Positions 8,939 to 16,928 of a DNA stretch of 64,000 nucleotides are shown piece after piece; position 1 is the first letter of the stretch; each line of letters opens with the position of its first letter. Both the position numbers and the translations under genes were made by a program. The notes under the pieces are model-generated. The model was given only the letters and a program-made list of their open reading frames with translations, made no database searches and was not told where the DNA came from. The stretch spans positions 62,001 through 126,000 of the forward strand of contig JAKFWC010000023.1 in NCBI GenBank assembly GCA_021732975.1, in the 5' to 3' direction. This DNA is from Planctomycetaceae bacterium. GTDB taxonomy: Bacteria > Planctomycetota > Planctomycetia > Planctomycetales > Planctomycetaceae.

Positions 8939-10351
8939 ATGACGGCGCACGAGAACTCCACCACCGATCTCGCGAACATCAAGATTCGCGTTTTGATCGT
9001 CGATGACGATGAAGCCCATGCCCAGGCGGTTGCTGAGGCATTGGTCCGCGTCGGATACGAATGCGTCGAGGCGAATTCCGGCAAACGGGCCGAGGCGCTC
9101 ATCGAATCTGAGAATTTCGACGTGATCGTGACCGATCTGGTCATGGAAGATGTCGATGGCATGGAGATTCTGCGGAAAGCCAAGGAAGAACTTCCCGAGG
9201 CGGAAGTCATCCTGCTGACCGGGCATGCGTCAGTGAAATCGGCCCTCGCCGCGGGACAACTCGGGGCGCACAACCTGCTCACCAAACCGGTCGACATTCA
9301 GGAGTTGCGTGTCGCCGTCGAGAAGGCCTCCATGCGGGTCCGGCTACTGCGGAAAAATCTCGAACTCAGTCGCCGACTGGATGAGAAATTTGGCTTTGAA
9401 GGCGTGATCGGTAATAGTCCGGCCATGCAACGGGTGATCGATAAACTCCGGAATGTCGCTCCCACGGACAGCACGGTTCTGATTCAAGGCGAAAGTGGCA
9501 CCGGCAAAGAAATTGTTGCGCGGGCACTGCATCAGAACAGCGAGCGGAAGAACAAACCGTTCGTACCGCTGAACATCGCGGCCCTGCCGGAAAGCACGCT
9601 GGAAAGCGAACTCTTCGGCCACGAAGCCGGTGCGTTTACCGGAGCCGCAACCAAACGAATCGGCAAGTTCGAGTACGCCAACGGCGGGACGCTGTTCCTC
9701 GATGAAGTCGGCGAAATGCCGATGTCCACTCAGGTGAAACTGTTGCGAGTTCTGGAAGAACGCAAGATCACCCGCCTCGGTAGCAATGACGAACTGGAGA
9801 TCAACGTCCGTCTCGTCGCCGCAACGAACGCCGAGTTGCAGGAATTGGTCAAGAAAGGAAGTTTCCGCAAGGATCTTTACTACCGCATCTCTGTTGTGTC
9901 GATTTTCCTGCCCCCGCTTACTGAACGCCGCGGTGATATCCCGTTGCTGATCGAACACTTTCTGAAGCAGGTGGCGGGATCGCGTAAACGACCGCTGCCG
10001 ACGGTCACGAAGCCTGTGCAGCAAGCGCTGATGGCCTACTCCTGGCCGGGAAACATTCGCGAACTGCGGAACGTGGTCGAAAGCATGGTGGTACAGGACA
10101 CCGACGGCCGGTTGGAGCTCGACGATCTGCCCCCGGAAATCGCCCCGCTGGGACAAGCGCACGACGGAGCCGCCGGCGATGGCATCAGCTTGGGGGCCGA
10201 TGGACTGATCGGCCGTCCGTTAACGGATGTCGAAAAGTTTTACATTCAACGAACGCTGGAACTGACCGCGGGGAAACGGGATGAAGCCGCCAAACTCCTC
10301 GGCATCGGCGAACGGACGTTGTATCGCAAGATTAAAGAGTTTGATCTGTAA
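8939..10351 (+). CDS. Sigma-54-dependent response regulator (NtrC family)
   Basis: The start is placed at the ATG at 8939 ([10 protein letters not shown]), since the track extension to 8834 is not family-like; the product is 470 residues. Domains: receiver (residues about 15-130) with acidic pocket VDDD and phosphoacceptor D66 in [12 protein letters not shown]+ sigma-54 activator with Walker A GESGTGKE (184-191), the sigma-54 contact loop GAFTGA (231-236) and Walker [13 protein letters not shown]; and a C-terminal Fis-type HTH ([22 protein letters not shown]). It should open sigma-54 promoters when phosphorylated by the kinase encoded 123 bases upstream. No confident -24/-12 promoter was found in the window, so its targets are unknown. 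Confidence 0.95.
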   Translation: MTAHENSTTDLANIKIRVLIVDDDEAHAQAVAEALVRVGYECVEANSGKRAEALIESENFDVIVTDLVMEDVDGMEILRKAKEELPEAEVILLTGHASVKSALAAGQLGAHNLLTKPVDIQELRVAVEKASMRVRLLRKNLELSRRLDEKFGFEGVIGNSPAMQRVIDKLRNVAPTDSTVLIQGESGTGKEIVARALHQNSERKNKPFVPLNIAALPESTLESELFGHEAGAFTGAATKRIGKFEYANGGTLFLDEVGEMPMSTQVKLLRVLEERKITRLGSNDELEINVRLVAATNAELQELVKKGSFRKDLYYRISVVSIFLPPLTERRGDIPLLIEHFLKQVAGSRKRPLPTVTKPVQQALMAYSWPGNIRELRNVVESMVVQDTDGRLELDDLPPEIAPLGQAHDGAAGDGISLGADGLIGRPLTDVEKFYIQRTLELTAGKRDEAAKLLGIGERTLYRKIKEFDL

Positions 10352-10360
10352 TTGACTTTA

Positions 10361-10427
10361 ACCAGCCCGAAGCGCCAGCGCCGGGTTCCTCGTTCAAATG
10401 CACCCGGCGCTAGTGCTTCGGGTTGGT
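10361..10427. repeat. Dispersed inverted repeat A, copy 2
   Basis: The left arm ACCAGCCCGAAGCGCCAGCG and right arm CGCTAGTGCTTCGGGTTGGT form a stem nine bases after the response-regulator stop. It could end that transcript. Confidence 0.8.
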
Positions 10428-10447
10428 AAGTTCAAAGGCTTTCACGG

Positions 10448-11230
10448 ATGACCGCCGCACGGGATGAGTTTACGGTTGAGGAAGTCGCGGCGTTTCAGCG
10501 CGACGGGTTCGTCATTGCCCGCGGGTTGACCGACAACGAGACGCTTGCGCGCATGCGGGCTGCCACGGAAGACGGGTTGCGACGCGACATCGCCCCGGTG
10601 GAGTATGAGGCCGATCTGCAATACCCCGGCGCGCCGACCTCGAAAGAAGTCGCCGGGGGACGCACCATTCGCCGATTGAAGCAGGCCGCGAGCCGCGGGC
10701 CGGTGTTTCTCGAATGGATGACGCAACCGATAATCCTGCGGCGTTTGCAGCAATTGCTCGGACCGAAGGTGGTTTGCCCGCTCGCACATCACAACTGCAT
10801 CATGACCAAGCAACCGGAGTTCAGCAGCGACACTGGCTGGCATCAAGATATCCGCTACTGGTCGTTTCAACGGCCGGAACTGATCAACGCATGGATTGCG
10901 CTGGGGGAAGAGCGCACGGAGAACGGTGGCCTGTTCGTCATTCCCGGCTCGCACCGGATGAATTTTTCATCGCACCAGTTCGACGAGGCCAAATTCTACC
11001 GCAGCGATCTGCCGGAAAATCAGGCGCAGATCGCCACCAAGGTCGCGGTCGAGTTGCTTCCCGGCGATGTCCTTTTCTTCCATTGCCTCACCTTGCACGC
11101 CGCCACGCGGAATTTCACCACGGCTCCCAAATGGTCGGTGGTCTTTACCTTCCGCCCGGCCGATAACACTCCGATGGCCGGCACGCGCTCCGCGCAATCC
11201 CCCGAACTCCTGCTCACCCCCGGCATATGA
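10448..11230 (+). CDS. Phytanoyl-CoA dioxygenase (PhyH) family protein
   Basis: The 260-residue cytosolic protein shows the PhyH fold of Fe(II)/2-oxoglutarate oxygenases: FQRDGFVIARGLTDNE at the N-terminus, the iron-binding HxD in GWHQDIRYW, then ENGGLFVIPGSHRMNF and a distal His with Arg region (FHCLTLHAATRNF). Such enzymes hydroxylate small molecules; the substrate is unknown and the phylum has many paralogues. It is flanked on both sides by copies of repeat A, so it is probably transcribed alone or as the first gene ahead of larB. Confidence 0.88.
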   Translation: MTAARDEFTVEEVAAFQRDGFVIARGLTDNETLARMRAATEDGLRRDIAPVEYEADLQYPGAPTSKEVAGGRTIRRLKQAASRGPVFLEWMTQPIILRRLQQLLGPKVVCPLAHHNCIMTKQPEFSSDTGWHQDIRYWSFQRPELINAWIALGEERTENGGLFVIPGSHRMNFSSHQFDEAKFYRSDLPENQAQIATKVAVELLPGDVLFFHCLTLHAATRNFTTAPKWSVVFTFRPADNTPMAGTRSAQSPELLLTPGI

Positions 11231-11234
11231 AACC

Positions 11235-11309
11235 TTCGCAGCCCGGAGCGCCAGCGACGGATGGCCTGGAGTCAAAAATTCGTCCGTCGCTGGCGCTCCG
11301 GGCTGCGAA
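11235..11309. repeat. Dispersed inverted repeat A, copy 3 (27-bp perfect arms)
   Basis: TTCGCAGCCCGGAGCGCCAG and the following CGACGGA pair without mismatch to the right arm at 11283-11309. It begins five bases after the PhyH stop. Confidence 0.85.
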
Positions 11310-11342
11310 AGATGTGGTCCTTTTCATTGAAATTCAACCATC

Positions 11343-12119
11343 ATGCAACGCGATCCCTTGCAGTCCCTGCTCGAACGCTGGCGTGATGGCGCGATGACCG
11401 TGGCGCAGCTGGAAGAATCGTTGCGGGACCGCTATGCGGCGACGGCGATGGTCGAAGACGCGCTCGTCGATCTGGATCGTGTCCATCGCTGCGGCTTTCC
11501 GGAAGTCGTGTATGGAAGTGGCAAATCGCCCGAACAGGTGTTGCAGATTTTCATTGCGCAGGAACAGGTCGGGCAGGCATCGTTAGTCACGCGCGCCACG
11601 GCCGAGCAAGCGAACCTCGTTGCCGCGCGATTTCCGGATGCCGAGTACAATCCGGTGGCGCGAACCATCCGTCGCGGCACGGCTCATGCGGCGGGAACAT
11701 CGGGCCGCATAGCCGTCATCACCGCGGGGGCGACAGACCGACCGGTGGCGGAAGAAGCCGTGGAGACCGCAAGGTGGATGGGATGCGATGTGCGACTCAT
11801 CACCGATGTCGGCGTCGCGGGACCGCAGCGGTTGCTCGAACGGCGGCGCGATTTCTGTGACATGGACGCCGTGGTTGTCGTGGCAGGAATGGAAGGGGCG
11901 CTCCCTTCGGTCGTGGGTGGTTGGGTCGATTGCCCGGTGATCGGTGTCCCCACGAGTGTCGGTTACGGTGCCCAATTGCAGGGACTCGCGCCGCTGCTCA
12001 GCATGCTCAGCAGTTGCGCGGCGAATGTCTGCGTGGTGAATATCGACGCGGGTTTCAAGGGTGGATATTTCGCCGGACTGATCGCGCGGCGCCGCGCCGT
12101 CTTAGCCCCCGGTCAATGA
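11343..12119 (+). CDS. larB: LarB-type nickel-pincer cofactor carboxylase (AIR-carboxylase-like)
   Basis: The 258-residue product matches LarB rather than PurE. It has a helical N-terminal region with HRCGFPEVVYGSGKSPEQ and a C-terminal PurE-like domain with GRIAVITAGATDRPVAEEA, VVVAGMEGALPSVVGGWVDCPVIGVPTSVGYG and VVNIDAGFKGGY. LarB carboxylates and activates nicotinic acid adenine dinucleotide, the first step to the Ni-pincer nucleotide of lactate racemase-type enzymes. No larA, larC or larE is in the window. The last residues (VLAPGQ) and the stop are encoded by repeat B, so the natural C-terminus may have been altered by the repeat. nnrD follows 68 bases later. Confidence 0.9.
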   Translation: MQRDPLQSLLERWRDGAMTVAQLEESLRDRYAATAMVEDALVDLDRVHRCGFPEVVYGSGKSPEQVLQIFIAQEQVGQASLVTRATAEQANLVAARFPDAEYNPVARTIRRGTAHAAGTSGRIAVITAGATDRPVAEEAVETARWMGCDVRLITDVGVAGPQRLLERRRDFCDMDAVVVVAGMEGALPSVVGGWVDCPVIGVPTSVGYGAQLQGLAPLLSMLSSCAANVCVVNIDAGFKGGYFAGLIARRRAVLAPGQ

Positions 12120-12176
12120 CCGGGGAGACCATCGTTAATCGGAAGTCCTCCGGCCATTGACCGGGGGCTAAGACGG
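12098..12176. repeat. Dispersed inverted repeat B, copy 1, overlapping the larB 3' end
   Basis: CGTCTTAGCCCCCGGTCAAT pairs with the arm around CATTGACCGGGGGCTAAGACG. Related copies are at 33470 and 40959. The left arm supplies the larB TGA. Confidence 0.8.
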
Positions 12177-12187
12177 GATGACCCACC

Positions 12188-13069
12188 ATGTCGTTTGATC
12201 TCACGCCGCGACTTATTACCGCATTGTCCGATTTACCGCTGCGGCCGGCGGACGCTCACAAGGGAACCTTCGGCCGCGTGGTGATCATCGCCGGCAGTCG
12301 GGGCATGACCGGAGCCGCGGCGTTATCGGGAATGGCTGCGCTCCGCGGTGGGGCCGGGCTCGTGACCGTTGCCACTCCCGCTACGGTGGCACCCATTGTT
12401 GCCGGGTACGAACCGTCCTACATGACCTGGCCGGTTTGCGATGTCTGCGGCCAACTGTCGATGGCATCGCTGTCCGAACTGATGGATCGACTGGCGACCG
12501 CCGACGCTGCGGCCATTGGACCGGGGATCGGACAATCGAAAGACATCGACGAGTTGGTCGCCGAACTCTACCGCATGGTGGAGATCCCGCTTGTGATTGA
12601 TGCCGATGGTTTGAATGCGCTGTCGCATCGCAGCGATGCGTTCGGGACGATCCGGCCTGCAGCGGCACGGGTGTTGACACCGCATCCGGGCGAGTTCGCA
12701 CGGTTATCCGGGCTGTCGATGGAAACGATCGCAGGCAATCGGGAAGCCGTCGCCGCGGCATTTGCAGCTCAACAGGGCGTCGTCGTGGTGTTGAAAGGCC
12801 AGCACACGGTCATCACCGATGGTGAACAACTCGCGATCAATCCCACGGGCAACAGCGGTATGGCCACGGGCGGCAGCGGCGATGTCTTGACCGGCATTCT
12901 CACGGCTCTGCTGGCCCGCCGCATGGACCCGTTTGCGGCGGCGCAACTCGCGACCTATCTGCACGGTCTGGCGGGGGATCTCGCCGCCGCGGACCTGTCA
13001 CAACCGGGCCTGATCGCCTCTGATCTGCCGCGCTACATCGCGCAAGCATGGAAGCGGTTAGGACAGTGA
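12188..13069 (+). CDS. nnrD: ADP-dependent (S)-NAD(P)H-hydrate dehydratase
   Basis: The 293-residue protein is the stand-alone C-terminal (CarD/YjeF-C) domain, without the NnrE epimerase fused in Escherichia coli. Diagnostic segments are HKGTFGRVVIIAGSRGMTGAA, AAIGPGIGQ, PLVIDADGLNAL, VLTPHPGEFARL and the active-site NSGMATGGSGDVLTG. It repairs hydrated NAD(P)H, using ADP or ATP. Fold and motifs are complete. It follows larB on the same strand, which could reflect a shared nicotinamide-nucleotide theme or simple adjacency. Confidence 0.95.
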   Translation: MSFDLTPRLITALSDLPLRPADAHKGTFGRVVIIAGSRGMTGAAALSGMAALRGGAGLVTVATPATVAPIVAGYEPSYMTWPVCDVCGQLSMASLSELMDRLATADAAAIGPGIGQSKDIDELVAELYRMVEIPLVIDADGLNALSHRSDAFGTIRPAAARVLTPHPGEFARLSGLSMETIAGNREAVAAAFAAQQGVVVVLKGQHTVITDGEQLAINPTGNSGMATGGSGDVLTGILTALLARRMDPFAAAQLATYLHGLAGDLAAADLSQPGLIASDLPRYIAQAWKRLGQ

Positions 13070-13077
13070 ACGCTCTG

Positions 13078-13148
13078 TCCCAGTCCGGAGCGCAAGCGAC
13101 TGATGCAATCAAAACGAGAACGTGCGTCGCTTGCGCTCCGGACTGGGA
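13078..13148. repeat. Dispersed inverted repeat A, copy 4 (23-bp perfect arms)
   Basis: TCCCAGTCCGGAGCGCAAGC plus GAC pairs perfectly with the arm at 13126-13148. It fills the gap between the convergent nnrD and the ATPase fusion, suiting a bidirectional terminator. Confidence 0.85.
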
Positions 13149-13156
13149 AGGATCAT

Positions 13157-16100
13157 TTATTCGGGTGGTGTTGTTATCGGCACGGGGGGAGTCCAGGGCG
13201 TCAATTGTGGTGAGGCAGCCCCGTGCCCCATCCACCACTGTTGCCGTCCGACGGCTTTCGGATCGATGAGTACCAGCGGACGCCGCGATAACATCGGTGT
13301 GATGCGGTCCCAGTACAGAATCGTGCTTGCCGTCTGCGGTGCGGCATCGAATGCTGCCAGCAAGGCTTTCAATCGCTGTGCCGAGGCGATCGCCCGTTGT
13401 TGATGCTCTGTCGCTGTAGCGGCCGCGGCTTCCAACTGAGCGGCGGCGGTCCCCGATAAGCGGGACGGTTTTTCGTTCAGCCACGATTGCCATAATTCAT
13501 CGGTCATCTCGATGGGCTCAGCGGTGGCAGCTTCCGGTGACAGTTCGTCTCCCATCGCGGAGATGAGTGTTCGCGCCGCCGTAGCGGAAGCGATGTTCTT
13601 CTGTCGTTCCTGATCTTCCAGCGCATCCGACACCTGGCGGTAGGCCGCGACGACGGGTTGCGGCGGATGGACATCCAGCAATTGCACATCGACGATTTCG
13701 ATCCCGAGACTCAAAGCGGTGATTCGCTCGGTCACAGCCCGCTGCACGCGTTGTTCGAGCGCCGCGCGGTCGTCGGTGAGCCAATCGTCCAGTGGATGCC
13801 GCGCGGTCAGTTCGCGGAGGACGGCTTCCAGTTCCATCCGACAGAGTCCGTTGATCTGACTACCACCGCGATAGATGTAGTCGGTCAAGCTGATCGTGCG
13901 GTACTGGAGTTCCGCCGAGATGTCGACGAGAACCTCATCCGCGGTGAGAAACAAGGAGTTCGAGGGCGCATCATTGGCGTCGGGCGCGGCATGCTCGCTG
14001 GTCCACTCAATGACGGACGGATCAGTTTTCGTCGCGGAATCCTTCGCCGACACTCCCAAGGTGACCGTGTGGACAAAGTCCGGTCGGACGCGCGTCACGC
14101 TTTCCAGCGGCCACGGCCATCGCCAGTGCCAGCCTGCGGAAAGCACAGTGTGATGCTTGCCAAGGCGTGTCACCACCGCTTGTTCATCCACGCTGAGCCG
14201 CACGAATTGCGACAGCAACCAGGTGATGGCAATGGCCGCCACAGCTAATCGACTCCCCATGCGGCGATGCTCGAGGATCCAATACACCCACGCGGAGGGT
14301 GACCACCACGCCAGCCATGCATCCCAATTGATGGTCGCCACCGCTTTCAGATCAGCTTGTGTCGCAGTTGACGGATCATTGTCCCAGAGTAATCGCAGGG
14401 CATTGATCATCACCGCGATGGAAGCGACCTCATGAAACAGCGCCGCGGTGACGGGGCTCAACCACCCGAACGAGCTGGCCATCACGCCGAAACCGTTCAC
14501 ACCGAAAGCAAACCAGAACACGCTTTGACGGATGTTTTGTACCATCGCGCGGGAACGGCGAATCAGTCCGGGAAGCGGTCGCAACGGGTCGCCGAGCAAC
14601 AGTACATCACCGGCTTCTGCAGCGAGATCCGCGCCGGGACGAACGACGACGAGACCGACATCGGCCACGGCAAGGGCCGGCGCGTCGTTGATGCCGTCAC
14701 CCATCATCGCGACGCGATGTCCGGCCGCGTGCTGCGTTTTGATCCACTCCGCTTTATCGATGGGCGATTGTTCGCTGGCCACGTATTCAAATGGCGGGAG
14801 TTCCTTGAGCAACGCCGCTGCCGGGGCCGCACGATCACCGGTGAGCAATGCCCAGCGCGAAACATCCTGTTCCCGCAGGGCATCGAGCACAGTCCGCGAT
14901 TCTTGTCGAACGGTGTCACGCACGCCGATGACGCCGAGGCAACGTCCATCGAGCGCCACGAACAACGTTGTCTGTCCGGACTGGCTCGCTTCACTGGCAA
15001 GCTGCTGCGTCGCCGCGGATGGGGTCACGCCCTGCTGCACCAGCAGATCCCGCGTTCCCACGACGAGCGTTACCATCCGCGGCGGTTCAACGATCTCGGG
15101 TGTGATCTTCGCCAACGCTGAAGAACGAATGGTCGCGATAATTCCCGCGCCCGGTTGCGTCGTGAACTCATACGGCGCGGGGAACTCCAATCCGGCAGAC
15201 TCCGCGGCATTCACCAGCACACGGGCCAACAGATGTTCGCTGCGACGCTCGGCGGTGGCGGCGACGGCCAGCAGTGCGTCGTGACTGACACCCGCTTCGG
15301 GATGCAACCCCGCGATGGTTATTGCCCCTTGCGTCAACGTGCCGGTTTTATCGAAGGCGATCGTATCGACGCTGGCAAGGCGCTCGAGGACAGTCGAACC
15401 CTTCACGACGATACCGCGTCGGGCCAATCCCGCCATCGTTGCCAATACGGCACACGGCGTAGCCAATACCAGCGGACACGGACACGCCACGACCAGCACC
15501 GCCAGCGCCGGCAACCAAGCGGCAGACCACGTTCCCGTCGAAAGCCGCCAGCCGATGAGTGTCAACGCAGCGGCGACCAGAACGGCAGGGAGAAACGCTT
15601 GCGCAAGTTGATCCGCGAGCCGTTCTCCCCGCGACTTCTTCGCCACGGCCTGTTGCACGAGCGTGCTGATTTTTGCAATCGTCGTGTCGCTGCCGGCTCG
15701 TTCGACACGGACCTGCAATCCACCGAACTGATTCACAGTCCCGGCAACAACGGGGCTGCCGATGGATTTGTCGACGGGGGCTGCTTCTCCGGTGAGTGTG
15801 CTTTCATCAACGGTCGATTTCCCCGCCACGACCACACCGTCGATTGGGAGGCTTTCCCCGGGACGGATGGCAACGACATCGTTCGGCCGTAGTTCCGTAA
15901 TGCTCACATCGCGCTCACCGTTCGATTCGCAGAGGTGCGCCGTTACCGGTTGCAACGCAAAGCTGGAACGCAATGCCCGGCGGGCACAATCCAGCGTGTA
16001 GCCTTCGAGGCTCTCTCCGATGAGCGCGATCAGAACCACCAACCCCGCGGTCTGATGCTCGCCTAAAACAATCGCGCCGAGACACGCAATTGTCAGGGCG

Positions 16101-16399
16101 AGATCGGCTCCGAATCGCCCCGAGAAGATGCCGTCCAGGGTGTGATAGAGAATCCGCGCACCGCCGAGCAGAGCGGCCCAGAGTGCCAGACGATATCCCA
16201 GGAGCGATTGCCACGTCGCCGCGGTGGGGAACCATCCGCTGCCGAGAATCACATCGGCGATCAACAACGCCGCGACCGCCGCCGTCAGGACATACAGCGG
16301 AGCGGTGCGGTGATGAAATTCGCGTTGCGCCGCCGCGCGCCCTGCGCCCAGAGGATCATCGCGCAACAGCTCGCAGGCCGATTCGGGAACGTAGTGCAT
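13157..16399 (-). CDS. P1B-type metal ATPase fused to an HflK-like SPFH domain
   Basis: One unbroken 1080-codon frame joins two normally separate proteins. Residues about 35-690 are a heavy-metal P-type ATPase: actuator TGEA (203-206), transmembrane metal site CPC (306-308), phosphorylation motif DKTGT (D350), hinge MMGDGINDAP (566 on) and final helix FHEVASIAVMINALRLL. It lacks an N-terminal HMA domain, and the family SEHPLA motif reads SEHLLA. Residues about 710-985 form a membrane-anchored HflK-like module (RLAVAAIAITWLL, then DEQAVVTRLGKHH, GWHWRWPWPLESVTRVRP, LTADEVLVDISAELQYR). An Ala-rich coiled tail follows. CPC with an HE in the last helix mixes features of Cu/Zn and Co subtypes, so the metal is unclear. 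HflK normally scaffolds FtsH in membrane microdomains; tying it to a metal pump is the unusual point. Confidence 0.9.
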   Translation of the reverse strand: MHYVPESACELLRDDPLGAGRAAAQREFHHRTAPLYVLTAAVAALLIADVILGSGWFPTAATWQSLLGYRLALWAALLGGARILYHTLDGIFSGRFGADLALTIACLGAIVLGEHQTAGLVVLIALIGESLEGYTLDCARRALRSSFALQPVTAHLCESNGERDVSITELRPNDVVAIRPGESLPIDGVVVAGKSTVDESTLTGEAAPVDKSIGSPVVAGTVNQFGGLQVRVERAGSDTTIAKISTLVQQAVAKKSRGERLADQLAQAFLPAVLVAAALTLIGWRLSTGTWSAAWLPALAVLVVACPCPLVLATPCAVLATMAGLARRGIVVKGSTVLERLASVDTIAFDKTGTLTQGAITIAGLHPEAGVSHDALLAVAATAERRSEHLLARVLVNAAESAGLEFPAPYEFTTQPGAGIIATIRSSALAKITPEIVEPPRMVTLVVGTRDLLVQQGVTPSAATQQLASEASQSGQTTLFVALDGRCLGVIGVRDTVRQESRTVLDALREQDVSRWALLTGDRAAPAAALLKELPPFEYVASEQSPIDKAEWIKTQHAAGHRVAMMGDGINDAPALAVADVGLVVVRPGADLAAEAGDVLLLGDPLRPLPGLIRRSRAMVQNIRQSVFWFAFGVNGFGVMASSFGWLSPVTAALFHEVASIAVMINALRLLWDNDPSTATQADLKAVATINWDAWLAWWSPSAWVYWILEHRRMGSRLAVAAIAITWLLSQFVRLSVDEQAVVTRLGKHHTVLSAGWHWRWPWPLESVTRVRPDFVHTVTLGVSAKDSATKTDPSVIEWTSEHAAPDANDAPSNSLFLTADEVLVDISAELQYRTISLTDYIYRGGSQINGLCRMELEAVLRELTARHPLDDWLTDDRAALEQRVQRAVTERITALSLGIEIVDVQLLDVHPPQPVVAAYRQVSDALEDQERQKNIASATAARTLISAMGDELSPEAATAEPIEMTDELWQSWLNEKPSRLSGTAAAQLEAAAATATEHQQRAIASAQRLKALLAAFDAAPQTASTILYWDRITPMLSRRPLVLIDPKAVGRQQWWMGHGAASPQLTPWTPPVPITTPPE

Positions 16400-16473
16400 G
16401 GGACCGGGATATCAACAGCGGTGAATGACAAGCTCCCAGTGTAGATCGCTCCTCCCCCCGCCCGCCACTCCTT

Positions 16474-16521
16474 GTTCCCACGCTCCGCGTGGGAACACAC
16501 GGCCTAGACGCTCCGCGTCAA
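16474..16521. repeat. Palindromic repeat C, copy 1 (GTTCCCACGCTCCGCGTGGGAAC)
   Basis: GTTCCCACG and CGTGGGAAC pair around CTCCG, followed by the companion GACGCTCCGCGTC. A two-copy composite occurs at 26791. Confidence 0.75.
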
Positions 16522-16650
16522 CCCCGAGTGTCATCATGCTGTGTTCAGGTCATCAGGAAGCAACGGGAATGGCTATCGCTCTCGCAGAGCGGCGGTTTCA
16601 CCACGATCGCAGGGCAAATGCTTGTTTCACAATCGTGAAGTCGAGCATGG

Positions 16651-16738
16651 GTGGCCGGGGCTGGAGCGTACTCGCGAAGCCCCGGGGAAATCGAGCGCTC
16701 AATGTACCGGGGCTTTCCTTCGGTCCAGCCCCGGCCAA
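16651..16738. repeat. Dispersed inverted repeat D, copy 1
   Basis: TGGCCGGGGCTGGAGCGTAC, then TCGCGAAGCCCCGG, with a right arm CCGGGGCTTTCCTTCGGTCC ending CAGCCCCGGCCA. A close copy lies 30 kb away at 46583. Confidence 0.8.
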
Positions 16739-16928
16739 TCCAGCTTCATAAAACGATGGCCCTGGCCAAGATCGCTTCCAGCCTTGATCATCGTCAAAGG
16801 AATCGGTCGAATAGAGAATCGTTGATCGGATGCCTCGCCCCGCCTCGAACTGCTCGCGTGTGGCCTACTACGTTACGGCCGAGTTGATTCCTGCCCAATT
16901 TTGTCTCCCCGCCGAGGATGCCTTGAAG

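Larger units (their letters stand above)
16400..16928. other. Intergenic region with repeats C and D, no gene seen
   Basis: The 529-base gap separates the divergent ATPase fusion and the PQQ-propeller gene, so promoters for both should lie here. Apart from repeats C1 and D1 and a GC-rich spacer, I see no coding frame or RNA gene; the track ORFs here are composed of repeat sequence. Confidence 0.6.

Noticed and set aside
13157-16399. Misassembly joining two genes
   Set aside because: No frame break or repeat lies at the junction near residue 700 and the linking segment is ordinary; retained as a real fusion pending comparison.
16425-16887. ORFs in the 16.4-16.9 kb gap
   Set aside because: They consist of repeats C and D read in one frame; the encoded peptides are repeat-derived.
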